Source: JAJCZZ01 sp964569085 (lineage in GTDB: Bacteria > Gemmatimonadota > Gemmatimonadetes > Longimicrobiales > Gaopeijiaceae). Taken from it: a DNA stretch of 64,000 nt. The stretch lies in NCBI GenBank assembly GCA_964569085.1, contig CAZMTA010000007.1, positions 75,390-139,389 of the forward strand, read 5' to 3'. Below, piece after piece: positions 17,458-25,166 of this stretch (position 1 is its first letter; the number at the start of each line of letters is the position of its first letter). A program made the position numbers and the translations under genes. The notes beneath the pieces were generated by a model. It had not been told where the DNA came from. It saw nothing but the letters and a program-made list of their open reading frames with translations, and made no database searches.

Positions 17458-19476
17458 TCAGCCGCTCCCGCCATCCTCCGGCGTCAGGTGCAGGCACCCC
17501 CAGGCGTCCACCTCCACGATCCACTCCGGCGGAACCCACGTCGTCGCGCTGTACTCCTGCACGACCAGGGGCCCGGGAAGGCGGTGGCCGGCGCGCAGCG
17601 CCTCGCGTCGGACCGCACGGCCCTCCAGCTCGACGCCTCCGTGGCGGACGCGGATCGGGCGCGTCTCGGGAGGCGCCTCGGCCGCCGCAAGTCGGGGCGC
17701 CGCCACCTCCGCCGCCGGGGCGGTCACCACGACCCGCACCGTGACGGCCTCCACCGGGGTCGCGTCCCTCCGGTAGCCGTAGCGCTCCTCGTGGGCGCTG
17801 TGGAAGGCGTCCCGCCAGCCCTCCTCCGCCACCGGGAGCTCGAAGCTCTGGCCCCGGTAACGGGCGTCCACGGTGCGGCGGGCGGTGAGGGACCCGGGGT
17901 CCGCCCCCTCCGCCTCCATCCCCCGGCGCGCCTCCTCCTCCAGGGCGTCCAGCGCGGAGGCGACGGCATCGTCGGCTCCGGCGTCCTCCCCGGACACCAG
18001 GACGGTGCGGGAGGCCTCCCGGGTCACCGGCGAGGCGAGCATGCCCCACGCCGAGAGGAGGCCGGGGTCCGGGGGGACCAGCGCCCGGGCGGCGCCGAGG
18101 CGCCCCGTTAGCTCCGCCACGTGGAGGGCGCCGGCGCCGCCGAAGGCCACGACGCAGAAGCCGGCGGGGTCGTAGCCCCGCTCCACGGAGATCACGCGCA
18201 GGGCGCGCTCCATGGCGGTGTCGGCCACGGCGAGCACCCCCTCGGCCGCCGCGTCGACGGAAGTCCCCAGCTCCTCGGCCAGCGCCTCCATGGGCGCCCG
18301 CACCGCGTCCCGGTCCAGCGCCCGGTCCCCGCCCAGGAAGCCGTCGGCGGGGAGCCGCCCCAGCCAGACGTGGGCGTCGGTCACGGTGACGCCGGTGCCG
18401 CCCCGGCCGTAGCAGACCGGGCCCGGGTCCGCGCCGGCGGACTGGGGTCCGACCCGGAGCGCGCCCCCGGCGTCGGCCCGGGCCAGGGAGCCTCCGCCGG
18501 CGCCCACGGTGTGGATGTCCAGGACGGGCACGGCCACGGGCTGGCCCCCGATCTCGAACTCCCGGGTGCGCAGCGGCTCGCCGGGGCAGAGGGAGACGTC
18601 GGTGGACGTGCCCCCCATGTCGAAGGTGAGCACCTGGTCGTGGCCCGCACGGCGGGCCCAGGTCAGGGCGCCCACCACGCCCCCGGCCGGCCCGGACAGC
18701 ACGGTGTGCACCGGCTCCCGGCGGGCTCGCTCCACCGGGAGGGCCCCTCCGTTGGAGCCCATGATCGTGACCCGGCGGGCTCCGGCCTCCCGGGCCAGGC
18801 GACCCAGGTAGCGGTCCATCACCGGGGCCACGTAGGCGTTCACGACGGTCGTGGAGGTCCGCTCGTACTCGCGGAACTCGGGCAGGAGACGCGACGAGAC
18901 CGAGAGAGGGAGCCCCAGCTCCTCCAGCGCGCCGGCCACCGCTTCCTCGTGGCCGGCGTCGGCGTAGGCGTGGAGGAGGCAGACCGCCACGGACTCGGGC
19001 TCGGCGGCGGCCACGCGGGCGGCCAGCTCCGACAGCTCCTCCGGGTCGAGGGGCTCCACCTCCTCGCCGTCGGGCCCCAGGCGCCCGGCCACCCCGAGGC
19101 GGTCGTCCCGGGCGACCAGGGGCGGGGGGCGGTGCCCCACGAGGGCATAGAGCTGCGGACGGTTCTGCCGCCCGATCTCGATGACGTCCTCGAAGCCCCG
19201 GTTGGTCACCAGGGCCACCCGGGCGCCCCGCCGCTCCAGCAGGGCGTTGGTGGCCACGGTGGAGCCGTGGAGGAGCAGGTGCTCCCGCCCCCGGCCCAGG
19301 AGCTCGGCCAGCCCGTCCAGCACGGCCTGCGCGGGATCGGCGGGGGTGGAGGGCACCTTGAGCGTCTCCACCCGACCGTCCCGGAGGAGGACCAGGTCCG
19401 TGAAGGTCCCGCCGGTGTCCACGGCCACCAGCGGCGTTGACGCCTCCGCGCCCCGCGCGGAAGTTGGGTCGCTCAT
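17458..19476 (-). CDS. Hydantoinase A/5-oxoprolinase family protein (HyuA-like)
   Basis: A 672-residue ATP-dependent amidohydrolase of the N-methylhydantoinase A/oxoprolinase A class, opening cyclic imides such as hydantoins or 5-oxoproline. Landmarks are 'LVAVDTGGTFTDLVLL' near the N-terminus, 'LLHGSTVATNALLER', 'TIMGSNGGALPVERA', 'LTFDMGGTSTDVSLC' and 'VVAFGGAGALHVAEL'. These are the ASKHA-fold phosphate loops in the usual order. The partner HyuB subunit is not adjacent, which is unusual because HyuA and HyuB are commonly paired. The ATG is 27 bases from the divergent trpE start. Confidence 0.92.
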   Translation of the reverse strand: MSDPTSARGAEASTPLVAVDTGGTFTDLVLLRDGRVETLKVPSTPADPAQAVLDGLAELLGRGREHLLLHGSTVATNALLERRGARVALVTNRGFEDVIEIGRQNRPQLYALVGHRPPPLVARDDRLGVAGRLGPDGEEVEPLDPEELSELAARVAAAEPESVAVCLLHAYADAGHEEAVAGALEELGLPLSVSSRLLPEFREYERTSTTVVNAYVAPVMDRYLGRLAREAGARRVTIMGSNGGALPVERARREPVHTVLSGPAGGVVGALTWARRAGHDQVLTFDMGGTSTDVSLCPGEPLRTREFEIGGQPVAVPVLDIHTVGAGGGSLARADAGGALRVGPQSAGADPGPVCYGRGGTGVTVTDAHVWLGRLPADGFLGGDRALDRDAVRAPMEALAEELGTSVDAAAEGVLAVADTAMERALRVISVERGYDPAGFCVVAFGGAGALHVAELTGRLGAARALVPPDPGLLSAWGMLASPVTREASRTVLVSGEDAGADDAVASALDALEEEARRGMEAEGADPGSLTARRTVDARYRGQSFELPVAEEGWRDAFHSAHEERYGYRRDATPVEAVTVRVVVTAPAAEVAAPRLAAAEAPPETRPIRVRHGGVELEGRAVRREALRAGHRLPGPLVVQEYSATTWVPPEWIVEVDAWGCLHLTPEDGGSG

Positions 19477-19503
19477 GTCCGGTCCCTCCTCTCCGTGAGC
19501 TCC

Positions 19504-21003
19504 ATGCAGCTTCGTCCCTCCTTCGACGACTTCCGCGACCACGCGCGCTCCGCGGGAATCGTGCCCGTGTGGCGCGAGTTCCTGTTCGACGTGGACACCC
19601 CGGTCACGGCGTACGCGAAGCTCGCGCGGCCGCCCTTCGGGTTCCTCCTGGAGTCGGTGGTGGGGGGTGAACAGTGGGCCCGCTACTCCTTCGTGGGAAG
19701 CCGTCCCCGGGCCGCGTGGCGGCTCCGGGAGGGGCGCGTCTCGTGGTGGACGCCCGACGAGGGCTGGGCGGAGGTCGACACCGACGACCCCCTGGCGGAC
19801 CTGGACCGGCGCCTCCAGGAGCGGGAGCCGGCCCGGGTCCCCGGGCTGCCCCGATTCTGGGGCGGCGCGGTAGGGTACTTCGGGTACGACGTCGTCCGCC
19901 AGGTGGAGGACCTGCCCGATCCCCCCGAGGACGATCTCGGCCTTCCCGACGGGGTCTTCCTCTTCACCGACATGGTCCTGGCCATCGACAACCTGAAGGG
20001 CCGGGCCATGGCCATCGCGGCCGTCCCGGTGGACGGGGCGGGGGACGACGAGGCGCTCCGGCGCCTCTACGACGAGGCCGCGGAGCGCACCCGGGGCCTG
20101 GTGTCGGAGCTGGCCGAGGCCGAGCCGCCCCGGCCCCTGGCGCTGGCGTCGGAGCCGGAGCGGGATCCGGACTTCACCAGCCCCACGTCCCGGGAGGAGT
20201 ACCGGGCCGGGGTCGAGCGGATCCGCGAGTACATCCGCGCCGGGGACGCCTTCCAGGTCGTGCTGAGCCAGCGCCTGGGCGTGGAGCTGGACGCGGCCCC
20301 CTTCGACCTCTACCGGGCGCTCCGCACCCTGAACCCCTCGCCGTACCTCTACTTCCTGGAGGTGGACGGGGTGACGCTGGTGGGGAGCTCGCCGGAGGTG
20401 CTGGTGCGGGTCGAGGACGACGTGGTGACCGTCCGCCCCATCGCCGGAACCCGTCCCCGGGGCGCCGACGCCGAAGCCGACCGCCGTCTGGCCGAGGAGC
20501 TGGCCGCCGATGAGAAGGAGCTGGCCGAGCACCGCATGCTGGTGGACCTGGGGCGCAACGACGTGGGGCGCGTGGCGGAGTACGGCACGGTCCACGTGCC
20601 CGACCTCATGGTGGTGGAGCGCTACTCCCACGTCATGCACCTGGTGAGCCAGGTGGAGGGCCGGCTGAAGAGGGGCCTCAGCGCCGTGGACGTGTTCAAG
20701 GCCTGCTTCCCCGCCGGCACCGTCTCGGGCGCCCCCAAGGTCCGGGCCATGGAGATCATCGACGAGCTGGAGCCGGTGCGCCGCGGGCCCTACGCGGGCT
20801 CGGTGGGCTACTTCCACTACGGCGGCCGGAGCATGGACACCGCCATCACCATCCGGACGGTGCTGGTCACGGGGGGGCGGGCCTTCGTCCAGGCGGGGGC
20901 CGGGATCGTGGCCGACTCGGACCCCGAGCTGGAGTACGAGGAAACGCTCAACAAGGCCCGGGCGCTCCTGCGCGCCGCGGCCATGGTGGGAGGAGCCGGC
21001 TAG
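19504..21003 (+). CDS. trpE: Anthranilate synthase component I
   Basis: A 499-residue chorismate-utilising enzyme that makes anthranilate from chorismate, using ammonia from a TrpG partner; first committed step of tryptophan synthesis. The N-terminal feedback motif LLES is present in 'GFLLESVVGGEQ', then 'LNPSPYLYFLEVDG' and 'GSSPEVLVRV'. 'PIAGTRPRGADAE', 'DLGRNDVGRV' and 'FPAGTVSGAPKVRAMEIIDE' complete the catalytic half. Intact LLES suggests tryptophan inhibition. No trpG or other trp gene is adjacent. A GTG at 19495 is an alternative start; neither has a strong ribosome-binding site, and only 27 bases separate it from the divergent hyuA-like gene. Confidence 0.93.
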   Translation: MQLRPSFDDFRDHARSAGIVPVWREFLFDVDTPVTAYAKLARPPFGFLLESVVGGEQWARYSFVGSRPRAAWRLREGRVSWWTPDEGWAEVDTDDPLADLDRRLQEREPARVPGLPRFWGGAVGYFGYDVVRQVEDLPDPPEDDLGLPDGVFLFTDMVLAIDNLKGRAMAIAAVPVDGAGDDEALRRLYDEAAERTRGLVSELAEAEPPRPLALASEPERDPDFTSPTSREEYRAGVERIREYIRAGDAFQVVLSQRLGVELDAAPFDLYRALRTLNPSPYLYFLEVDGVTLVGSSPEVLVRVEDDVVTVRPIAGTRPRGADAEADRRLAEELAADEKELAEHRMLVDLGRNDVGRVAEYGTVHVPDLMVVERYSHVMHLVSQVEGRLKRGLSAVDVFKACFPAGTVSGAPKVRAMEIIDELEPVRRGPYAGSVGYFHYGGRSMDTAITIRTVLVTGGRAFVQAGAGIVADSDPELEYEETLNKARALLRAAAMVGGAG

Positions 21004-22361
21004 CCGAGCTTCCCGTAGAGCCGCACCAGCGCCCGGATCCCCTTGTCGAAGTTCTCCAGGGGGAACCACTCGTTGGGCGCGTGGAGGTTGCAGCCGGGGA
21101 GCGCGAAGCCCACCAGGAGCGCCGAGGCGTCGAGCTTCTCCTCGAAGTCGCCCACGATGGGGATGGAGCCGCCCTCGCCCTGGAGGACGGGCCGGGTGCC
21201 GAAGGCCTCCTCCAGCGCCTCGGAGGCGGCGTCCACGAGCCGGCCGTCCACGTCGGCCTTCCAGGGCCGCCCGCCGTGGAGCTCCTTCACCTCCACGGTC
21301 ACGCCCTCGGGCGCCACCTTCTCCACGTGGGCGCGGACGAGGCGGGCCACCTCCTTCGGGTCCTGGTCCGGCACCAGCCGGAAGCTGACCTTGGCCATGG
21401 CCTTGTTGGGGAGGACGGTCTTGGCGCCCTCGCCGGTGTAGCCGCACAGGATCCCGTTCACGTCGCAGGTCGGGCGGATCCAGAGGCGCTCCAGCGTGGA
21501 GAAGCCCTCCTCGCCGGACAGCGCCCCGACCTCCAGGCCCTCCCGGTACCGCTCCTCGTCGAAGGGGAGGGAGCGGATGCGCTCCCGGGTCTCCTCGTCC
21601 CAGTCGGCGACGGCGTCGTAGAACCCGTCCACGGCCACCCGGCCCTTCTCGTCGTGGAGGGAGGCCAGGATGGCCCCCAGGGCGTTCCCCGGGTTGGCCA
21701 CGGTCCCGCCGAACTGCCCGGAGTGGAGGTCGGAGCGGGCGCCCTTCACGTGGATCTCCAGGTACGCCAGCCCCCGGAGGGAGAAGAGGATGGAGGGCAT
21801 CCCCTCGGCGAACATGTTCGAGTCGGAGATCACCACGTGGTCGCACGCCAGCATGTCGGCGTGGTTCTCCACGAAGGGCACCAGGTTCTCCGAGCCCACC
21901 TCCTCCTCGCCCTCGGCCAGGACGATGACGTTCACCGGGAGGGAGCCGCTGGTGGCCAGGTGGGCCTCCAGCGCCTTCACGTGCATGTAGAGCTGGCCCT
22001 TGTCGTCGGCGGAGCCCCGGGCGTAGACCCGGCCGTCCCGCTCGGTGGGCTCGAAGGGCGGGGACTCCCACTCGTCCAGGGGCTCGGGCGGCTGGACGTC
22101 GTAGTGCCCGTAGATCAGGATCGTCGGAGCGTCCTCCCCGGCCTCGTCCCACCGTCCCACCACCACCGGGTGGCCCGGGGTGTCGTGGATGCTGACCTGG
22201 AGGCCCGCGTCGGACAGGCGGTCACCCAGCCATTCCGCGGCGGCGCGGGTGTCGGCGTCGTGCTCGGACTTGGCCGAGACCGACGGGATGCGCAGGAAGT
22301 CGTACATCTCGGACCGGAAGCGGTCGAGATGGGCGTCGACGAAGCTCAGGGCGTCGGACAT
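21000..22361 (-). CDS. M20-family dipeptidase/carboxypeptidase
   Basis: A 453-residue cytoplasmic zinc dipeptidase of the M20 family (carnosinase/CNDP-like). Metal and catalytic positions are visible: His and Asp in 'ILIYGHYDVQPPEPLDEW', the bridging Asp in 'YARGSADDKGQLYM', the Glu pair in 'VIVLAEGEEEVGSENL', and the C-terminal His in 'GCNLHAPNEWFPLENF'. The 'RSDLHSGQFGG' segment marks the dimerisation domain His. The ATG gives normal family length. Its TAG stop shares the CTAG with the trpE stop, a four-base convergent overlap. Confidence 0.93.
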   Translation of the reverse strand: MSDALSFVDAHLDRFRSEMYDFLRIPSVSAKSEHDADTRAAAEWLGDRLSDAGLQVSIHDTPGHPVVVGRWDEAGEDAPTILIYGHYDVQPPEPLDEWESPPFEPTERDGRVYARGSADDKGQLYMHVKALEAHLATSGSLPVNVIVLAEGEEEVGSENLVPFVENHADMLACDHVVISDSNMFAEGMPSILFSLRGLAYLEIHVKGARSDLHSGQFGGTVANPGNALGAILASLHDEKGRVAVDGFYDAVADWDEETRERIRSLPFDEERYREGLEVGALSGEEGFSTLERLWIRPTCDVNGILCGYTGEGAKTVLPNKAMAKVSFRLVPDQDPKEVARLVRAHVEKVAPEGVTVEVKELHGGRPWKADVDGRLVDAASEALEEAFGTRPVLQGEGGSIPIVGDFEEKLDASALLVGFALPGCNLHAPNEWFPLENFDKGIRALVRLYGKLG

Positions 22362-22452
22362 GGCGGACTCGATCTGTTGGGGGCGCGGGCCGGAGGCGCG
22401 GCGCGGCGGCGGTCGGGGCCGCGGGGGCCGGGAGGGTGAAGGTCCCGGCGGG

Positions 22453-22731
22453 TCAGACCATGCTGCGGACGCCCCAGCGGTAGAGGAACACGCAGAGAAG
22501 CCCGAGGGCGAAGGCGCCGGCCATCCCGCCCAGGCTGAGGGACAGGGGCTCGTACAGGTGGAAGATCCCCACGCCGAGCATGCCGCCGATGAGCGCGCCG
22601 AACGCGCCCAGGGCCATGATGACGGGGGTGTGCCCGGGCGTCTCCTCGGGCCGCTTGATGACGGCCTTCATGACGAGGCCGAGGGCGGCGCCCATGACGA
22701 TCCAGATGCCGATGCCGATCCAATTCTGCAT
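22453..22731 (-). CDS. Small three-helix membrane protein
   Basis: A 92-residue hydrophobic protein with three membrane helices. It starts MQNWIGIGIWIVMGAALGLV and contains the small-residue pattern 'MALGAFGALIGGMLGVGIF'. It resembles the GlsB/YeaQ/YmgE transglycosylase-associated group in size and Gly spacing, but the match is not strong enough to name it. It is a single gene with its own upstream region. The start is the only ATG before the first helix. Confidence 0.65.
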   Translation of the reverse strand: MQNWIGIGIWIVMGAALGLVMKAVIKRPEETPGHTPVIMALGAFGALIGGMLGVGIFHLYEPLSLSLGGMAGAFALGLLCVFLYRWGVRSMV

Positions 22732-22862
22732 AATTCGATGATGCCCCTGGACTACGGGGGCGGCTCTGAGGGGTCTCGCGCGAACGAGAAAATGTAACCC
22801 GAGCGCCGAAACGAGGGCCAGGGCCATCGAGGCGCCGGGCCGACAGGGGGAGGGGGTCCGCC

Positions 22863-23369
22863 GTGGACGACGGCATCATCGATTTCACCCAGTACCTGGA
22901 GCGCAGGCGGGACGCGGAGGGGCCGCGCCCCGGGGGCGCCTTCGCCCTCTGGGGCGCCGACGGGGAGCGCTCCCGCTTCGCCCTCCCGGTCTGGCGGGTG
23001 GTCTATCTGGCCGGCGGGCAGCGGGGGGGCATCCTCCGCCGGGAGGAGGGCGCCGGCGCCCCCGGAGCCCTGGAGCCCTTCGTGGTCCTGGACCTCCACC
23101 GCGACCCCGCGGACCTGGACTTCTCCCCGTCGCTGGTGGACGGGCTGGGGGCGGCCCGGGCCCCGGCGCTGACGGAGGGCGAGGAGGGCGGGCTGGCCAT
23201 CCTGCTCGGCGAGGACGAGACGAGCCGGTGGTACCTGGTGGTGGAGTCCGACGAGCCGGTGGGGCTGGCCGCCCGGGAGCGCGAGGACATCCTCTTCCTG
23301 GCCGGCGAGTGCGCCGGGCTCCTCTTCCTGAGGAACCTGGCGGGGAGCGTCGGGGAGCCCGACGACTAG
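22863..23369 (+). CDS. Hypothetical acidic protein
   Basis: I do not recognise this 168-residue soluble protein. It begins MDDGIIDFTQYLERRRDAEG from a GTG preceded by a G-rich GGGGGAGGGGG ribosome-binding region. It contains 'LPVWRVVYLAGGQRGGIL' and ends with 'LFLAGECAGLLFLRNLAG', with no membrane segment or Cys cluster. The fold appears mixed beta strand with a C-terminal helix pair. It is convergent with the coiled-coil gene, with a GC palindrome between the two stops. Base and codon use match its neighbours. Confidence 0.7.
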   Translation: MDDGIIDFTQYLERRRDAEGPRPGGAFALWGADGERSRFALPVWRVVYLAGGQRGGILRREEGAGAPGALEPFVVLDLHRDPADLDFSPSLVDGLGAARAPALTEGEEGGLAILLGEDETSRWYLVVESDEPVGLAAREREDILFLAGECAGLLFLRNLAGSVGEPDD

Positions 23370-23372
23370 GAG

Positions 23373-23388
23373 CGCCCCGGCCGGGGCG
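23373..23388. terminator. 16-bp GC palindrome between convergent genes
   Basis: CGCCCCGGCCGGGGCG is a perfect palindrome lying between the plus-strand stop at 23369 and the minus-strand stop at 23412. It could form a hairpin in either transcript, but neither side has a T-run, so this is a bidirectional hairpin of uncertain terminator strength. Confidence 0.35.
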
Positions 23389-23411
23389 GGGGGGCGACGG
23401 GCGAGGGCGGC

Positions 23412-24077
23412 CTAGTCCCGGCCCATCCGCCGCTTCAGCTCCTCCAGGCGGACGTCCACGTCCACCTCGGGCTCGTCGTCCGCGGCGAGCCCGGCGTCGA
23501 AGTCGCCCCCCCCGCCCAGCTCCAGGTCGTCCAGGGACTCGGCGGCGCGGGCCCGGGCGTCCTCGTCCCCGATCTTCTCGGCCATGCGGTCCAGCTCGGC
23601 GAAGAGGTCGTCGGCCGCGCCCAGCGTCTCCCGGGCACCGGAGCGGCCGGCGGTGGCGGCCAGGGAGGCCCGCTTGGCGGTGGCCTCCTTCACCTTGGCC
23701 ATCATCTCCTGGTACTCCGCGGTCCGGAAGTCCAGCTCCTCCTTCAGGGCCAGGGCCTTCCGCTCCAGGAGCTGGGCGCGCTCGCCGTGCTTGGCCGCGT
23801 ACTCCCCGGCCACCCGTGCCGTCTCCTCGTCCCCGATGTCCGAGGCCATCTTCCCCCGGCGGCGGGCGGTGGCCGCCTCCTTCTTCTCGGCCTCGGCCTC
23901 CCTGAGCGCGGTCCGGATGTCCTCCTCGAGGCGGCCCAGGCGGACCTTGGCGTCGGTGAGCTCCGAGCGCATGCCTCGGAGCAGGGTGTCCACGGCCTCC
24001 GGGACCTGATCCCGGTTGAGCTCCTCGTGGAAGTTGTCGACGGCCTCGCGGAAGGCCCTGCGGAGCTTCTCGAACAT
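23412..24077 (-). CDS. PspA/IM30-like coiled-coil protein
   Basis: A 221-residue protein that is almost entirely charged coiled coil from about residue 1 to 170, starting MFEKLRRAFREAVDNFHEEL, with an acidic tail rich in Asp/Glu and a short 'LEELKRRMGRD' end. Size, helix content and the N-terminal amphipathic helix are like PspA/IM30, the ESCRT-III-related membrane-stress proteins. The sequence match is by architecture, so another coiled-coil scaffold is possible. The ATG is the first Met of the helix. It lies downstream of the ECF sigma factor gene on the same strand, with a hairpin between them. Confidence 0.6.
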   Translation of the reverse strand: MFEKLRRAFREAVDNFHEELNRDQVPEAVDTLLRGMRSELTDAKVRLGRLEEDIRTALREAEAEKKEAATARRRGKMASDIGDEETARVAGEYAAKHGERAQLLERKALALKEELDFRTAEYQEMMAKVKEATAKRASLAATAGRSGARETLGAADDLFAELDRMAEKIGDEDARARAAESLDDLELGGGGDFDAGLAADDEPEVDVDVRLEELKRRMGRD

Positions 24078-24195
24078 GGTCCGTGCGGTGAGGGGGGAGG
24101 AGGACGGTGGAGGGCCGGTGCCTCCGGCCCGGGCGTCCCGTCGGTCAACGATATCTCCCCGGCCGCGACCGCGCAGCCGGGAGGAGAACGAAGAA

Positions 24196-24230
24196 CGCCG
24201 GGTGCGGGTCGGCTGGACCCACACCCGGCG
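24196..24230 (-). terminator. Strong hairpin downstream of the ECF sigma factor gene
   Basis: CGCCGGGTG (24196-24204) pairs perfectly with CACCCGGCG (24222-24230), and GGGTC pairs with GACCC inside it, leaving a five-base loop. On the minus strand the hairpin is followed by a T-rich TTCTTCGTTCT. It begins about 58 bases after the sigma factor stop, so it is a good candidate intrinsic terminator. Confidence 0.65.
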
Positions 24231-24287
24231 TACGTGCCGCTCGGGCGAACCCTTCGGCCCTCGCCGGGAGGCGAGGACGGACCGGCC

Positions 24288-24917
24288 TCAGTTCAGGAAG
24301 GGCTCGATGCGCTGGGCGAAGGAGTTGCGCGCCCGGTGGAGGCGGCTCTTCACGGTGCCGAGGTTCACCCCGGTGATCTCCGAGATCTCCTCGTAGCTCT
24401 TCCCCTCCAGCTCACGGAGGCGGAAGACCAGCTGGTGGTGCTCCGGGAGCTCCTTGACGGTGTCCTCCACGAGACGCTTGAGGAAGCGCTTCCGGTAGAG
24501 GTCGTCGGGGCGGAGGTTCAGGTCCTCGAACTGGAGCGGACGGTGATCGTCCTCCCAGTTGTTGGTCAGCTTCTGGAAGAGCACCAGCGGGCTGCGGGAG
24601 CGGTTGCGCAGCTCGTTCTTGGAGAGGTTGCTGGCGATGGTGTAGACCCACGTGGAGAACTTCTTCGTGGTGTCGAACCGATGGAGGTGGCGCGTGACGC
24701 GGATGAACGCCTCCTGCACCAGATCCTGGGCCCGGTCCGAGTCCCCGGTCTTTCGGGTGATGAAGTGGACCAGCCGATCCCGGTAGCGGTCGTAGAGCTC
24801 CTGGAACGCGCCCGGCCGCCCGTCCAGGTGGGCGGTCACCAGCTCCTCGTCCGTCAGGTCGTCCAGCGGACGGGAGTGGAGGAGCGCGGTGGCCTTCTCT
24901 GGGTTGGCGTTGACCAT
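24288..24917 (-). CDS. ECF-type RNA polymerase sigma factor (RpoE-like)
   Basis: A 209-residue group 4 sigma factor. Region 2 spans about residues 35-105, with 'FQELYDRYRDRLVHFI', 'DLVQEAFIRVTRHLHRF' and 'FSTWVYTIASNLSKNELR'. Region 4 is at about 150-205, with 'LPEHHQLVFRLRELEGKSYE' and the helix-turn-helix 'GVNLGTVKSRLHRARNSF'. The linker is longer than usual and acidic. No anti-sigma gene is adjacent, so control may lie in the leader: a palindrome and a hairpin with a T-run lie upstream. The only sensible start is the ATG at 24917; no ribosome-binding site is obvious next to it. Confidence 0.92.
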   Translation of the reverse strand: MVNANPEKATALLHSRPLDDLTDEELVTAHLDGRPGAFQELYDRYRDRLVHFITRKTGDSDRAQDLVQEAFIRVTRHLHRFDTTKKFSTWVYTIASNLSKNELRNRSRSPLVLFQKLTNNWEDDHRPLQFEDLNLRPDDLYRKRFLKRLVEDTVKELPEHHQLVFRLRELEGKSYEEISEITGVNLGTVKSRLHRARNSFAQRIEPFLN

Positions 24918-24969
24918 GGGAAATCCGTTGCGGAGCGGAACGATCGCGTCGGTGCCCCGGAAGGAGGAG

Positions 24970-24993
24970 AAAAAATCACCCCTCCGAAGGGGG
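24970..24993 (-). terminator. Hairpin plus T-run upstream of the sigma factor gene (terminator or attenuator)
   Basis: On the minus strand CCCCT-TCGG-AGGGG forms a short hairpin followed by TGATTTTTT. It lies about 50 bases before the sigma factor ATG and about 175 bases after the E1 alpha stop. It either ends the E1 alpha transcript or, if the sigma promoter lies farther upstream, attenuates the sigma transcript. Confidence 0.5.
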
Positions 24994-25073
24994 CACGGGC
25001 TTCCACTCCTTATCTGGAATCATTTTCGATTGGACCTTGAAAGGTAACCGAGTCCGGCCCGAGTTCAAGGCTT

Positions 25074-25088
25074 GTACAATCGTTGTAC
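25074..25088. promoter_or_regulatory. GTACAA-N3-TTGTAC inverted repeat (possible operator)
   Basis: A perfect six-base inverted repeat around TCG in an unusually AT-rich stretch of the intergenic region between the E1 alpha and sigma factor genes. The AT content and symmetry suggest a protein-binding site controlling the sigma factor promoter. No matching regulator is visible in the window. Confidence 0.35.
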
Positions 25089-25166
25089 GGGACTTCTACT
25101 TGTTCAAATCTAGGAGTCCTGGAGGGACCCCGCCATCGGTAGTATCCCGGACGACGCGTGCCGGGC

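Noticed and set aside
19495..19506. GTG at 19495 as the certain start of trpE
   Set aside because: It is possible, but no ribosome-binding site favours it over the ATG at 19504; the ATG was kept and the GTG mentioned.
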